Assembly: GCA_037954235.1 (NCBI GenBank)
Contig: JBBMOA010000021.1
Span: 22,982,625-23,046,624 of the forward strand
Reading direction: 5' to 3'
DNA length: 64,000 bases
Origin: Aulostomus chinensis
Taxonomy: Eukaryota > Chordata > Actinopteri > Syngnathiformes > Aulostomidae
Shown: in pieces, positions 1-10,179 of the stretch
How positions within the stretch are numbered: the stretch's first letter is position 1
How the letters are laid out: each line of letters opens with the position of its first letter
The notes under the pieces: generated by a model
Databases searched by the model: none
What the model was told of the DNA's origin: nothing
The model's input: only the letters and a program-made list of their open reading frames with translations
Translations under genes and position numbers: made by a program

Positions 1-528
1 CTGAAAGCATAGAAAGATGCATAAACTTGAAGTTACAGCTTGATTTCAGTGAGTTTTCATCAAAATACAGGAGTTCTGCATGAAGTGTTCATTTTGGCCT
101 TCTCTCGCTGAGAAAACGCTATTTGTGACCTGTGATACAAAAATGCCATAACTTTTGTTCAAGTGAATTTTCAGTCAAGTTTCAACCTGAAAGCATAGAA
201 AGATGCATAAACTTGAAGTTACAGCTTGATTTCAGTGAGTTTTCATCAAAATACAGGAGTTCTGCATGTAGTGTTCATTTTGGCCTTCTCTCGCTGAGAA
301 AACACTATTTGTGACCTGTGATACAAAAATGCCATAACTTTTTTAAAAAGTGAGTTTTCAGTCAAGTTTCAACCTGAAAGCATATAAAGATGCATAAACT
401 TGAAGTTACAGCTTGATTTCAGTGAGTTTTCATCAAAATACAGGAGTTCTGCATGAAGTGTTCATTTTGGCCTTCTCTCGCTGAGAAAACACTATTTGTG
501 ACCTGTGATACAAAAATGCCATAACTTT
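1..528 (+). repeat. Left-edge monomers, form A run
   Basis: This stretch holds nearly three monomers, all form A. Monomer 1 (1-186) has a one-base loss in GTTCAAGTG near 169, unique in this window. Monomer 2 carries GCATGTAG and the TTTTTTAAAAA variant, and monomer 3 carries CATATAAAG. The same pair of marks recurs in monomers at 1869 and 2056, so 187-560 and 1869-2242 are relatives nine monomers apart. Confidence 0.8.
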
Positions 529-1868
529 TTTAAAAAGTGAGTTTTCAGTCAAGTTTCAACCTGAAAGCATAAAAAGATGCATAAACTTGAAGTTACAGCT
601 TGATTTCAGTGAGTTTTCATCAAAATACAGGAGTTCTGCATGAAGTGTTCATTTTTGCCTTCTCTCGCTGAGAAAACACTATTTGTGACCTGTGATACAA
701 AAATGCCATAACTTTTGTTCAAAGTGAGTTTTCAGTCAAGTTTCAACCTGAAAGCATAGAAAGATGCATAAACTTGAAGTTACAGCTTGATTTCAGTGAG
801 TTTTCATCAAAATACAGGAGTTCTGCATGAAGTGTTCATTTTGGCCTTCTCTCGCTGAGAAAACGCTATTTGTGACCTGTGATACAAAAAAGCTATAACT
901 TTTGTTCAAAGTGATTTTTCAGTCAAGTTTCACCCTGAAAGCATAGAAAGATGCAAAAACTTGAAGTTACAGCTTGATTTCAGTGAGTTTTCATCAAAAT
1001 ACAGGAGTTCTGCATGAAGTGTTCATTTTGGCCTTCTCTCGCTGAGAAAACGCTATTGGTGACCTTTGATACAAAAAAGCTATAACTTTTTTTCAAAGTG
1101 AGTTTTCAGTCACGTTTCACCCTGAAAGCATAGAAAGATGCATAAACTCAAAGTTAGAGGTGGATTTCACTGAGTTTTCCTCAAAATACAGGAGTTCTGC
1201 ATGAAGTGTTCATTTTGGCCTTCTCTCGCTGAGAAAACGCTATTTGTGACCTGTGATACAAAAAAGCTATAACTTTTGTTCAAAGTGAGTTTTCAGTCAA
1301 GTTTCACCCTGAAAGCATAGAAAGATGCATAAACTTGAAGTTAGAGGTGGATTTCACTGAGTTTTCCTCAAAATACAGGAGTTCTGCATGAAGTGTTCAT
1401 TTTGGCCTTCTCTCGCTGAGAAAACGCTATTTGTGACCTGTGATACAAAAAAGCTATAACTTTTGTTCAAAGTAATTTTTCAGTCAAGTTTCACCTGAAA
1501 GCATAGAAAGATGCAAAAACTCAAAGTTAGAGGTGGAGTTCACTGAGTTTTCCTCAAAATACAGTAGTTCTGCATGAAGTGTTCATTTTGGCCTTCTCTC
1601 GCTGAGAAAACACTATTTGTGACCTGTGATACAAAAATGCCATAACTTTTGTTCAAAGTGAGTTTTCAGTCAAGTTTCAACCTGAAAGCATAGAAAGATG
1701 CATAAACTTGAAGTTACAGCCTGATTTCAGAGAGTTTTCATCAAAATACAGGAGTTCTGCATGAAGTGTTCATTTTGGTCTTCTCTCGCTGAGAAAACAC
1801 TATTTGTGACCTGTGATACAAAAATGCCATAACTTTTGTTCAAAGTGAGTTTTCAGTCAAGTTTCAAC
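529..1868 (+). repeat. 14-mer HOR, copy 1 (period 2617 bp)
   Basis: This segment aligns with 3146-4485 at a constant offset of 2617 bp (14 monomers minus one base). Shared marks in order are CATAAAAAG, CATTTTTGCC, the GCAAAAACTTG hybrid, CTATTGGTGACCTTTG, CAGTCACGTTTC, a 186 bp monomer with TTTCACCTG, CAGTAGTTC, CAGCCTGA and GGTCTTC. The shared one-base loss (1493 and 4110) shows common descent, not chance. By eye I see about five substitutions between copies. Confidence 0.85.
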
Positions 1869-3145
1869 CTGAAAGCATAGAAAGATGCATAAACTTGAAG
1901 TTACAGCTTGATTTCAGTGAGTTTTCATCAAAATACAGGAGTTCTGCATGTAGTGTTCATTTTGGCCTTCTCTCGCTGAGAAAACACTATTTGTGACCTG
2001 TGATACAAAAATGCCATAACTTTTTTAAAAAGTGAGTTTTCAGTCAAGTTTCAACCTGAAAGCATATAAAGATGCATAAACTTGAAGTTACAGCTTGATT
2101 TCAGTGAGTTTTCATCAAAATACAGGAGTTCTGCATGAAGTGTTCATTTTGGCCTTCTCTCGCTGAGAAAACACTATTTGTGACCTGTGATACAAAAATG
2201 CCATAACTTTTGTTCAAAGTGAGTTTTCAGTCAAGTTTCAACCTGAAAGCATAGAAAGATGTATAAACTTGAAGTTACAGCTTGATTTCAGTGAGTTTTC
2301 ATTAAAATACAGGAGTTCTGCATGAAGTGTTCATTTTGGCCTTCTCTCGCTGAGAAAACACTATTTGTGACCTGTGATACAAAAATGCCATAACTTTTGT
2401 TCAAAGTGAGTTTTCAGTCAAGTTTCAACCTGAAAGCATATAAAGATGCATAAACTTGAAGTTACAGCTTGATTTCAGTGAGTTTTCATCAAAATACAGG
2501 AGTTCTGCATGAAGTGTTCATTTTGGCCTTCTCTCGCTGAGAAAACACTATTTGTGACCTGTGATACAAAAATGCCATAACTTTTGTTCAAAGTGAGTTT
2601 TCAGTCAAGTTTCAACCTGAAAGCATAGAAAGATGCATAAACTTGAAGTTACAGCTTGATTTCAGTGAGTTTTCATCAAAATACAGGAGTTCTGCATGAA
2701 GAGTTCATTTTGGCCTTCTCTCGCTGAGAAAACACTATTTGTGACCTGTGATACAAAAATGCCATAACTTTTTTAAAAAGTGAGTTTTCAGTCAAGTTTC
2801 AACCTGAAAGCATATAAAGATGCATAAACTTGAAGTTACAGCTTGATTTCAGTGAGTTTTCATCAAAATACAGGAGTTCTGCATGAAGTGTTCATTTTGG
2901 CCTTCTCTCGCTGAGAAAACACTATTTGTGACCTGTGATACAAAAATGCCATAACTTTTGTTCAAAGTGAGTTTTCAGTCAAGTTTCAACCTGAAAGCAT
3001 AGAAAGATGCATAAACTTGAAGTTACAGCTTGATTTCAGTGAGTTTTCATCAAAATACAGGAGTTCTGCATGAAGAGTTCATTTTGGCCTTCTCTCGCTG
3101 AGAAAACACTATTTGTGACCTGTGATACAAAAATGCCATAACTTT
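1869..3145 (+). repeat. Form A spacer monomers between the 14-mer copies
   Basis: These are about seven form A monomers with CATATAAAG, CATTAAAAT, GAAGAGTTC and TTTTTTAAAAA marks. The last part (2243-2760) matches 4673-5190 at 2430 bp (13 monomers), one monomer short of the flanking 14-mer offset. A single monomer was therefore gained or lost in one copy. The dimer GAAGAGTTC + TTTTTTAAAAA then CATATAAAG/CATAAAAAG occurs twice in a row here (2617 and 2991). Confidence 0.75.
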
Positions 3146-4485
3146 TTTAAAAAGTGAGTTTTCAGTCAAGTTTCAACCTGAAAGCATAAAAAGATGCATA
3201 AACTTGAAGTTACAGCTTGATTTCAGTGAGTTTTCATCAAAATACAGGAGTTCTGCATGAAGTGTTCATTTTTGCCTTCTATCGCTGAGAAAACACTATT
3301 TGTGATCTGTGATACAAAAATGCCATAACTTTTGTTCAAAGTGAGTTTTCAGTCAAGTTTCAACCTGAAAGCATAGAAAGATGCATAAACTTGAAGTTAC
3401 AGCTTGATTTCAGTGAGTTTTCATCAAAATACAGGAGTTCTGCATGAAGTGTTCATTTTGGCCTTCTCTCGCTGAGAAAACGCTATTTGTGACCTGTGAT
3501 ACAAAAAAGCTATAACTTTTGTTCAAAGTGATTTTTCAGTCAAGTTTCACCCTGAAAGCATAGAAAGATGCAAAAACTTGAAGTTACAGCTTAATTTCAG
3601 TGAGTTTTCATCAAAATACAGGAGTTCTGCATGAAGTGTTCATTTTGGCCTTCTCTCGCTGAGAAAACGCTATTGGTGACCTTTGATACAAAAAAGCTAT
3701 AACTTTTTTTCAAAGTGAGTTTTCAGTCACGTTTCACCCTGAAAGCATAGAAAGATGCATAAACTCAAAGTTAGAGGTGGATTTCACTGAGTTTTCCTCA
3801 AAATACAGGAGTTCTGCATGAAGTGTTCATTTTGGCCTTCTCTCGCTGAGAAAACGCTATTTGTGACCTGTGATACAAAAAAGCTATAACTTTTGTTCAA
3901 AGTGAGTTTTCAGTCAAGTTTCACCCTGAAAGCATAGAAAGATGCATAAACTTGAAGTTAGAGGTGGATTTCACTGAGTTTTCCTCAAAATACAGGAGTT
4001 CTGCATGAAGTGTTCATTTTGGCCTTCTCTCGCTGAGAAAACGCTATTTGTGACCTGTGATACAAAAAAGCTATAACTTTTGTTCAAAGTAATTTTTCAG
4101 TCAAGTTTCACCTGAAAGCATAGAAAGATGCAAAAACTCAAAGTTAGAGGTGGAGTTCACTGAGTTTTCCTCAAAATACAGTAGTTCTGCCTGAAGTGTT
4201 CATTTTGGCCTTCTCTCGCTGAGAAAACACTATTTGTGACCTGTGATACAAAAATGCCATAACTTTTGTTCAAAGTGAGTTTTCAGTCAAGTTTCAACCT
4301 GAAAGCATAGAAAGATGCATAAACTTGAAGTTACAGCCTGATTTCAGTGAGTTTTCATCAAAATACAGGAGTTCTGCATGAAGTGTTCATTTTGGTCTTC
4401 TCTCGCTGAGAAAACACTATTTGTGACCTGTGATACAAAAATGCCATAACTTTTGTTCAAAGTGAGTTTTCAGTCAAGTTTCAAC
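3146..4485 (+). repeat. 14-mer HOR, copy 2
   Basis: This is the second copy of 529-1868, in the same order of form A and form B monomers. Private differences include CTATCGCTG near 3279, GTGATCTG near 3304, CTTAATTTC near 3591 and TGCCTGAAG near 4190. It keeps the CACGTTTC and TTTCACCTG marks. After 4485 the match resumes at the shorter 2430 bp offset. Confidence 0.85.
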
Positions 4486-5817
4486 CTGAAAGCATAGAAA
4501 GATGCATAAACTTGAAGTTACAGCTTGATTTCAGTGAGTTTTCATCAAAATACAGGAGTTCTGCATGAAGTGTTCATTTTGGCCTTCTCTCGCTGAGAAA
4601 ACACTATTTGTGACCTGTGATACAAAAATGCCATAACTTTTGTTCAAAGTGAGTTTTCAGTCAAGTTTCAACCTGAAAGCATAGAAAGATGCATAAACTT
4701 GAAGTTACAGCTTGATTTCAGGGAGTTTTCATTAAAATACAGGAGTTCTGCATGAAGTGTTCATTTTGGCCTTCTCTCGCTGAGAAAACACTATTTGTGA
4801 CCTGTGATACAAAAATGCCATAACTTTTGTTCAAAGTGAGTTTTCAGTCAAGTTTCAACCTGAAAGCATATAAAGATGCATAAACTTGAAGTTACAGCTT
4901 GATTTCAGTGAGTTTTCATCAAAATACAGGAGTTCTGCATGAAGTGTTCATTTTGGCCTTCTCTCGCTGAGAAAACACTATTTGTGACCTGTGATACAAA
5001 AATGCCATAACTTTTGTTCAAAGTGAGTTTTCAGTCAAGTTTCAACCTGAAAGCATAGAAAGATGCATAAACTTGAAGTTACAGCTTGATTTCAGTGAGT
5101 TTTCATCAAAATACAGGAGTTCTGCATGAAGAGTTCATTTTGGCCTTCTCTCGCTGAGAAAACACTATTTGTGACCTGTGATACAAAAATGCCATAACTT
5201 TTGTTCAAAGTGAGTTTTCAGTCAAGTTTCAACCTGAAAGCATAGAAAGATGCATAAACTTGAAGTTACAGCTTGATTTCAGTGAGTTTTCATCAAAATA
5301 CAGGAGTTCTGCATGAAGTGTTCATTTTGGCCTTCTCTCGCTGAGAAAACGCTATTTGTGACCTGTGATACAAAAATGCCATAACTTTTGTTCAAAGTGA
5401 GTTTTCAGTCAAGTTTCAACCTGAAAGCATAGAAAGATGCATAAACTTGAAGTTACAGCTTGATTTCAGAGAGTTTTCATCAAAATACAGGAGTTCTGCA
5501 TGAAGTGTTCATTTTGGCCTTCTCTCGCTGAGAAAACACTATTTGTGACCTGTGATACAAAAATGCCATAACTTTTGTTCAAAGTGAGTTTTCAGTCAAG
5601 TTTCAACCTGAAAGCATAGAAAGATGCATAAACTTGAAGTTACAGCTTGATTTCAGTGAGTTTTCATCAAAATACAGGAGTTCTGCATGAAGTGTTCATT
5701 TTGGCCTTCTCTCGCTGAGAAAACGCTATTTGTGACCTGTGATACAAAAATGCCATAACTTTTGTTCAAAGTGAGTTTTCAGTCAAGTTTCAACCTGAAA
5801 GCATAGAAAGATGCATA

Positions 5818-5828
5818 AACTTGAAGTT
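5818..5828. other. Dyad 1 of the monomer: AACTT-G-AAGTT
   Basis: Phase 24-34 of form A is an 11 bp dyad with 5 bp arms around one G. In form B the centre changes from TG to CA (phase 28-29), which shortens the arms to AACT/AGTT around CAA. The site recurs in every form A monomer. Short dyads are known to be enriched in centromeric satellites that lack CENP-B boxes. Any binding or structural role here is inference. Confidence 0.6.
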
Positions 5829-5893
5829 ACAGCTTGATTTCAGTGAGTTTTCATCAAAATACAGGAGTTCTGCATGAAGTGTTCATTTTGGCC

Positions 5894-5908
5894 TTCTCTC
5901 GCTGAGAA
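5894..5908. other. Dyad 2 of the monomer: TTCTC-TCGCT-GAGAA
   Basis: Phase 100-114 can form a 5 bp stem with a 5 nt loop. It is shared by forms A and B and lies inside the stretch (phase 60-117) where the two subfamilies do not differ. The loop carries the monomer's one constant CpG. Loop variants CTCAC, CTTGC, CTAGC, CTGGC and CGCGG occur, while the arms are usually kept. A five-pair stem is weak, so this is a candidate site only. Confidence 0.5.
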
Positions 5909-5947
5909 AACACTATTTGTGACCTGTGATACAAAAATGCCATAACT

Positions 5948-5957
5948 TTTGTTCAAA
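5948..5957. other. Dyad 3 of the monomer: TTTG-TT-CAAA, often replaced by TTTTTAAAAA
   Basis: Phase 154-163 is a near-palindrome with 4 bp arms and a TT centre. In a recurring variant (for example near 337, 523, 2037, 3144, 16983, 30626, 41099, 42783 and 46147) three bases change together: 157 G to T, 159 T to A and 160 C to A. The result is a perfect 10 bp palindrome. The G-C arm pair is replaced by T-A, so symmetry is kept. Other variants (CTTTCTTTCAAAG, GTTGAAAG) weaken the dyad. Confidence 0.6.
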
Positions 5958-5974
5958 GTGAGTTTTCAGTCAAG

Positions 5975-5987
5975 TTTCAACCTGAAA
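5975..5987. other. Dyad 4 across the monomer boundary: TTTCA-ACC-TGAAA
   Basis: Phase 181-187 joined to phase 1-6 of the next monomer gives 5 bp arms with a 3 nt spacer. Form B keeps the arms and changes only the spacer (CCC). A rare variant, TTTCTTCCTGAAA (near 8968, 14017, 16823 and 18693), breaks one arm. The dyad is present at almost every monomer junction, spaced 187 bp apart. Function is unknown. Confidence 0.5.
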
Positions 5988-8900
5988 GCATAGAAAGATG
6001 CATAAACTTGAAGTTACAGCTTGATTTCAGTGAGTTTTCATCAAAATACAGGAGTTCTGCATGAAGTGTTCATTTTGGCCTTCTCTCGCTGAGAAAACGC
6101 TATTTGTGACCTGTGATACAAAAAAGCTATAACTTTTGTTCAAAGTGATTTTTCAGTCAAGTTTCACCCTGAAAGCATAGAAAGATGCATAAACTCAAAG
6201 TTAGAGGTGGATTTCACTGAGTTTTCCTCAAAATACAGGAGTTCTGCATGAAGTGTTCATTTTGGCCTTCTCTCGCTGAGAAAACGCTATTTGTGACCTG
6301 TGATACAAAAAAGCTATAACTTTTGTTCAAAGTGATTTTTCAGTCAAGTTTCACACTGAAAGCATAGAAAGATGCATAAACTCAAAGTTAGAGGTGGAGA
6401 TCACTGAGTTTTCATCAAAATACAGTAGTTCTGCATGAAGTGTTCATTTTGGCCTTCTCTCGCTGAGAAAACGCTATTTGTGACCTGTGATACAAAAATG
6501 CCATAACTTTTGTTCAAAGTGAGTTTTCAGTCAAGTTTCAACCTGAAAGCATAGAAAGATGTATAAACTTGAAGTTACAGCTTGATTTCAGTGAGTTTTC
6601 CTCAAAATACAGGAGTTCTGCATGAAGTGTTCATTTTGGTCTTCTCTCGCTGAGAAAACGCTATTTGTGACCTGTGATACAAATAAGCTATAACTTTTGT
6701 TCAAAGTGAGTTTTCAGTCAAGTTTCACCCTGAAAGCATTGAAAGATGCATAAACTTGAAGTTAGAGGTGGATTTCACTGAGTTTTCCTCAAAATACAGG
6801 AGTTCTGCATGAAGTGTTCATTTTGGCCTTCTCTCGCTGAGAAAATGCTATTTGTGACCTGTGATACAAAAAAACTATAACCTTTGTTCAAAGTGATTTT
6901 TCAGTCAAGTTTCACCCTGAAAGCATAGAAAGATGCATAAACTCAAAGTTAGAGGTGGATTTAACTGAGTTTTCCTCAAAATACAGGAGTTCTGCATGAA
7001 GTGTTCATTTTGGCCTTCTCTCGCTGAGAAAACGCTATTTGTGACCTGTGATACAAAAATGCCATAACTTTTGTTCAAAGTGAGTTTTCAGTCAAGTTTC
7101 AACCTGAAAGCATAGAAACATGCATAAACTTGAAGTTACAGCTTGATTTCAGTGAGTTTTCATCAAAATACAGGAGTTCTGCATGAAGTGTTCATTTTGG
7201 CCTTCTCTCGCTGAGAAAACACTATTTGTGACCTGTGATACAAAAATGCCATAACTTTTGTTCAAAGTGAGTTTTCAGTCAAGTTTCAACCTGAAAGCAT
7301 AGAAAGATGCATAAACTTGAAGTTACAGCTTGATTTCAGTGAGTTTTCATTAAAATACAGGAGTTCTGCATGAAGTGTTCATTTTGGCCTTCTCTCGCTG
7401 AGAAAACACTATTTGTGACCTGTGATACAAAAATGCCATAACTTTTGTTCAAAGTGAGTTTTCAGTCAAGTTTCAACCTGAAAGCATAGAAAGATCCATA
7501 AACTGGAAGTTACAGCTTGATTTCAGTGAGTTTTCATCAAAATACAGGAGTTCTGCATGAAGTGTTCATTTTGGCCTTCTCTCGCTGAGAAAACACTATT
7601 TGTGACCTGTGATACAAAAATGCCATAACTTTTGTTCAAAGTGATTTTTCAGTCAAGTTTCACCCTGAAAGCATAGAAAGATGCAAAAACTCAAAGTTAG
7701 AGGTGGATTTTAATGAGTTTTCATCAAAATATAGGAGTTCTGCATGAAGTGTTCATTTTGGCCTTCTCTCGCTGAGAAAACGCTATTTGTGACCTGTGAT
7801 ACAAAAAAGCTATAACTTTTGTTCAAAGTGATTTTTCAGTCAAGTTTCACCCTGAAAGCATAGAAAGATGCATAAACTCAAAGTTTGAGGTGGATTTTAC
7901 TGAGTTTTCCTCAAAATACAGGAGTTCTGCATGAAGTGTTCATTTTGGCCTTCTCTCGCTGAGAAAACGCTATTTGTGACCTGTGATACAAAAATGCCAT
8001 AACTTTTGTTCAAAGTGAGTTTTCAGTCAAGTTTCAACCTGAAAGCATAGAAAGATGCATAAACTTGAAGTTTCAGCTTGATTTCAGTGAGTTTTCCTCA
8101 AAATACAGGAGTTCTGCATGAAGTGTTCATTTTGGCCTTCTCTCGCTGAGAAAACGCTATTTGTGACCTGTGATACAAAAAAGCTATAACTTTTGTTCAA
8201 AGTGAGTTTTCAGTCAAATTTCACCCTGAAAGCATAGAAAGATGCATAAACTTGAAGTTAGAGGTGGATTTCACTGAGTTTTCCTCAAAATACAGGAGTT
8301 CTGCATGAAGTGTTCATTTTGGCCTTCTCTCGCTGAGAAAACGCTATTTGTGACCTGTGATACAAAAAAACTATAACTTTTGTTCAAAGTGATTTTTCAG
8401 TAAAGTTTCAACCTGAAAGCATAGAAAGATGCATAAACTCAAAGTTAGAGGTGGATTTAAATGAGTTATCCTCAAAATACAGGAGTTCTACATGAAGTGT
8501 TCATTTTGGCCTTCTCTCGCTGAGAAAACACTATTTGTGACCTGTGATACAAAAATGCCATAACTTTTGTTCAAAGTGAGTTTTCAGTCAAGTTTCAACC
8601 TGAAAGCATAGAAAGATACATAAACTTGAAGTTACAGCTTGATTTCAGTGAGTTTTCATCAAAATACAGGAGTTCTGCATGAAGTGTTCATTTTGGCCTT
8701 CTCTCGCTGAGAAAACACTATTTGTGACCTGTGATACAAAAATGCCATAACTTTTGTTCAAAGTGAGTTTTCAGTCAAGTTTCAACCTGAAAGCATAGAA
8801 AGATGCATAAACTTGAAGTTACAGCTTGATTTCAGTGAGTTTTCATCAAAATACAGGAGTTCTGCATGAAGTGTTCATTTTGGCCTTCTCTCGCTGAGAA

Positions 8901-10179
8901 AACACTATTTGTGACCTGCGACACAAAACAGCCATAACTTTTCTTCAAAGTGAGTTTTCAGTCAAGTTTCTTCCTGAAAGCATAGAAAGATGCATAAACT
9001 TGAAGTTACAGCTTGTTTTCAGTGAGTTTTCATCAAAATACAGGAGTTCTGCATGAAGTGTTCATTTTGGCCTTCTCTCGCTGAGAAAACGCTATTTGTG
9101 ACCTGCGACACAAAAATGCCATAACTGTTTTAAAAAGTGAGTTTTCAGTCAAGTTTCAACCTGAAAGCATAGAAAGATGCATAAACTTGAAGTTACAGCT
9201 TGATTTCAGTGAGTTTTCATTAAAATAACGGAGTTCTGCATGAAGTGTTCATTTTGGCCTTCTCTCGCTGAGAAAACGCTATTTGTGACCTGTGATACAA
9301 AAATGCCATAACTTTTGTTCAAAGTGAGTTTTCAGTCAAGTTTCAACCTGAAAGCATAGAAAGATGCATAAACTTGAAGTTACAGCTTGATTTCAGTGAG
9401 TTTTCATCAAAATACAGGAGTTCTGCATGAAGTGTTCATTTTGGCCTTCTCTCGCTGAGAAAACACTATTTGTGACCTGTGATACAAAAATGCCATAACT
9501 TTTGTTCAAAGTGAGTTTTCAGTCAAGTTTCAACCTGAAAGCATAGAAAGATGCATAAACTTGAAGTTACAGCTTGATTTCAGTGAGTTTTCATCAAAAT
9601 ACAGGAGTTCTGCATGAAGTGTTCATTTTGGCCTTCTCTCGCTGAGAAAACACTATTTGTGACCTGTGATACAAAAATGCCATAACTTTTGTTCAAAGTG
9701 AGTTTTCAGTCAAGTTTCAACCTGAAAGCATAGAAAGATGCATAAACTTGAAGTTACAGCTTGATTTCACTGAGTTTTCATCAAAATACAGGAGTTCTGC
9801 ATGAAGTGTTCATTTTGGCCTTCTCTCGCTGAGAAAACGCTATTTGTGACCTGCGACACAAAACAGCCTTAACTTTTGTTCAAAGTGAGTTTTCAGTCAA
9901 GTTTCAACCTGAAAGCATAGAAAGATGCATAAACTTGAAGTTACAGCTTGATTTCAGTGAGTTTTCATTAAAATACAGGAGTTCTGCATGAAGTGTTCAT
10001 TTTGGCCTTCTCTCGCTGAGAAAACACTATTTGTGACCTGTGATACAAAAATGCCATAACTTTTTTAAAAAGTGAGTTTTCAGTCAAGTTTCAACCTGAA
10101 AGCATAGAAAGATGCATAAACTTTAAGTTACAGCTTGATTTCAGTGAGTTTTCATCGAAATACAGGAGTTCTGCATGAA

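Larger units (their letters stand above)
5795..5981 (+). repeat. Reference monomer, form A
   Basis: This copy matches the form A consensus at every position I checked and is used here to define phase (5795 = phase 1). Diagnostic states are TTGA at phase 27-30, ACAGCTTGA at 35-43, CAGTGAG at 47-53, TTTTCATC at 54-61, CACT at 117-120, TGTGATAC at 131-138, ATGCCATAAC at 143-152, GTGAG at 164-168 and TTTCAAC at 181-187. It contains an AluI site (AGCT, phase 37-40), a HaeIII site (GGCC, 96-99) and an NsiI site (ATGCAT, 17-22). A 12 bp string, AGTGAGTTTTCA, occurs twice inside the monomer, at phase 48-59 and 163-174. Confidence 0.95.
5131..10025 (+). repeat. 27-mer HOR, copy 1 (period 5049 bp)
   Basis: About 26 monomers align with 10180-15074 at exactly 27 x 187 bp. 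The order of marks is CAGAGAG, TTTCACACTG, GTGGAGATCACTG, ATGTATAAAC, GCATTGAAAG, AAAATGCTAT, AGAAACATG, GATCCATAAACTGG, AAAGTTTGAGG, GAGTTATCC, CTACATG, GATACATAAAC, TGCGACAC with TTTCTTCC, CTGTTTTAAAAAG, AAAATAACGG and CAGCCTTAAC. All of them recur in the second copy. At every mark and every line I compared the copies were identical. This is the longest near-perfect duplication in the window. Confidence 0.93.

Noticed and set aside
132..314. A 60-residue open reading frame on the plus strand
   Set aside because: It lies wholly inside satellite monomers 1 and 2. It is open only because of the one-base loss near 169, and the same frame is closed in other monomers. There is no coding context or resemblance to a protein family.
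337..352. TTTTTTAAAAA as a separate AT-rich insertion or promoter element
   Set aside because: It replaces TTTTGTTCAAA base for base with no length change, so it is a substitution variant of the monomer and not an insertion.
5894..5914. CENP-B box in TTCTCTCGCTGAGAAAACG
   Set aside because: The core bases TTCG and CGGG of the mammalian box are absent. Only the general look of a CpG-containing, A-rich 17-mer is shared.
5894..5957. Rho-independent terminators or a bacterial promoter from the stem-loop and T-runs
   Set aside because: Stems are only 4-5 bp, the context is a eukaryotic-type satellite, and the same motif recurs 342 times without genes.
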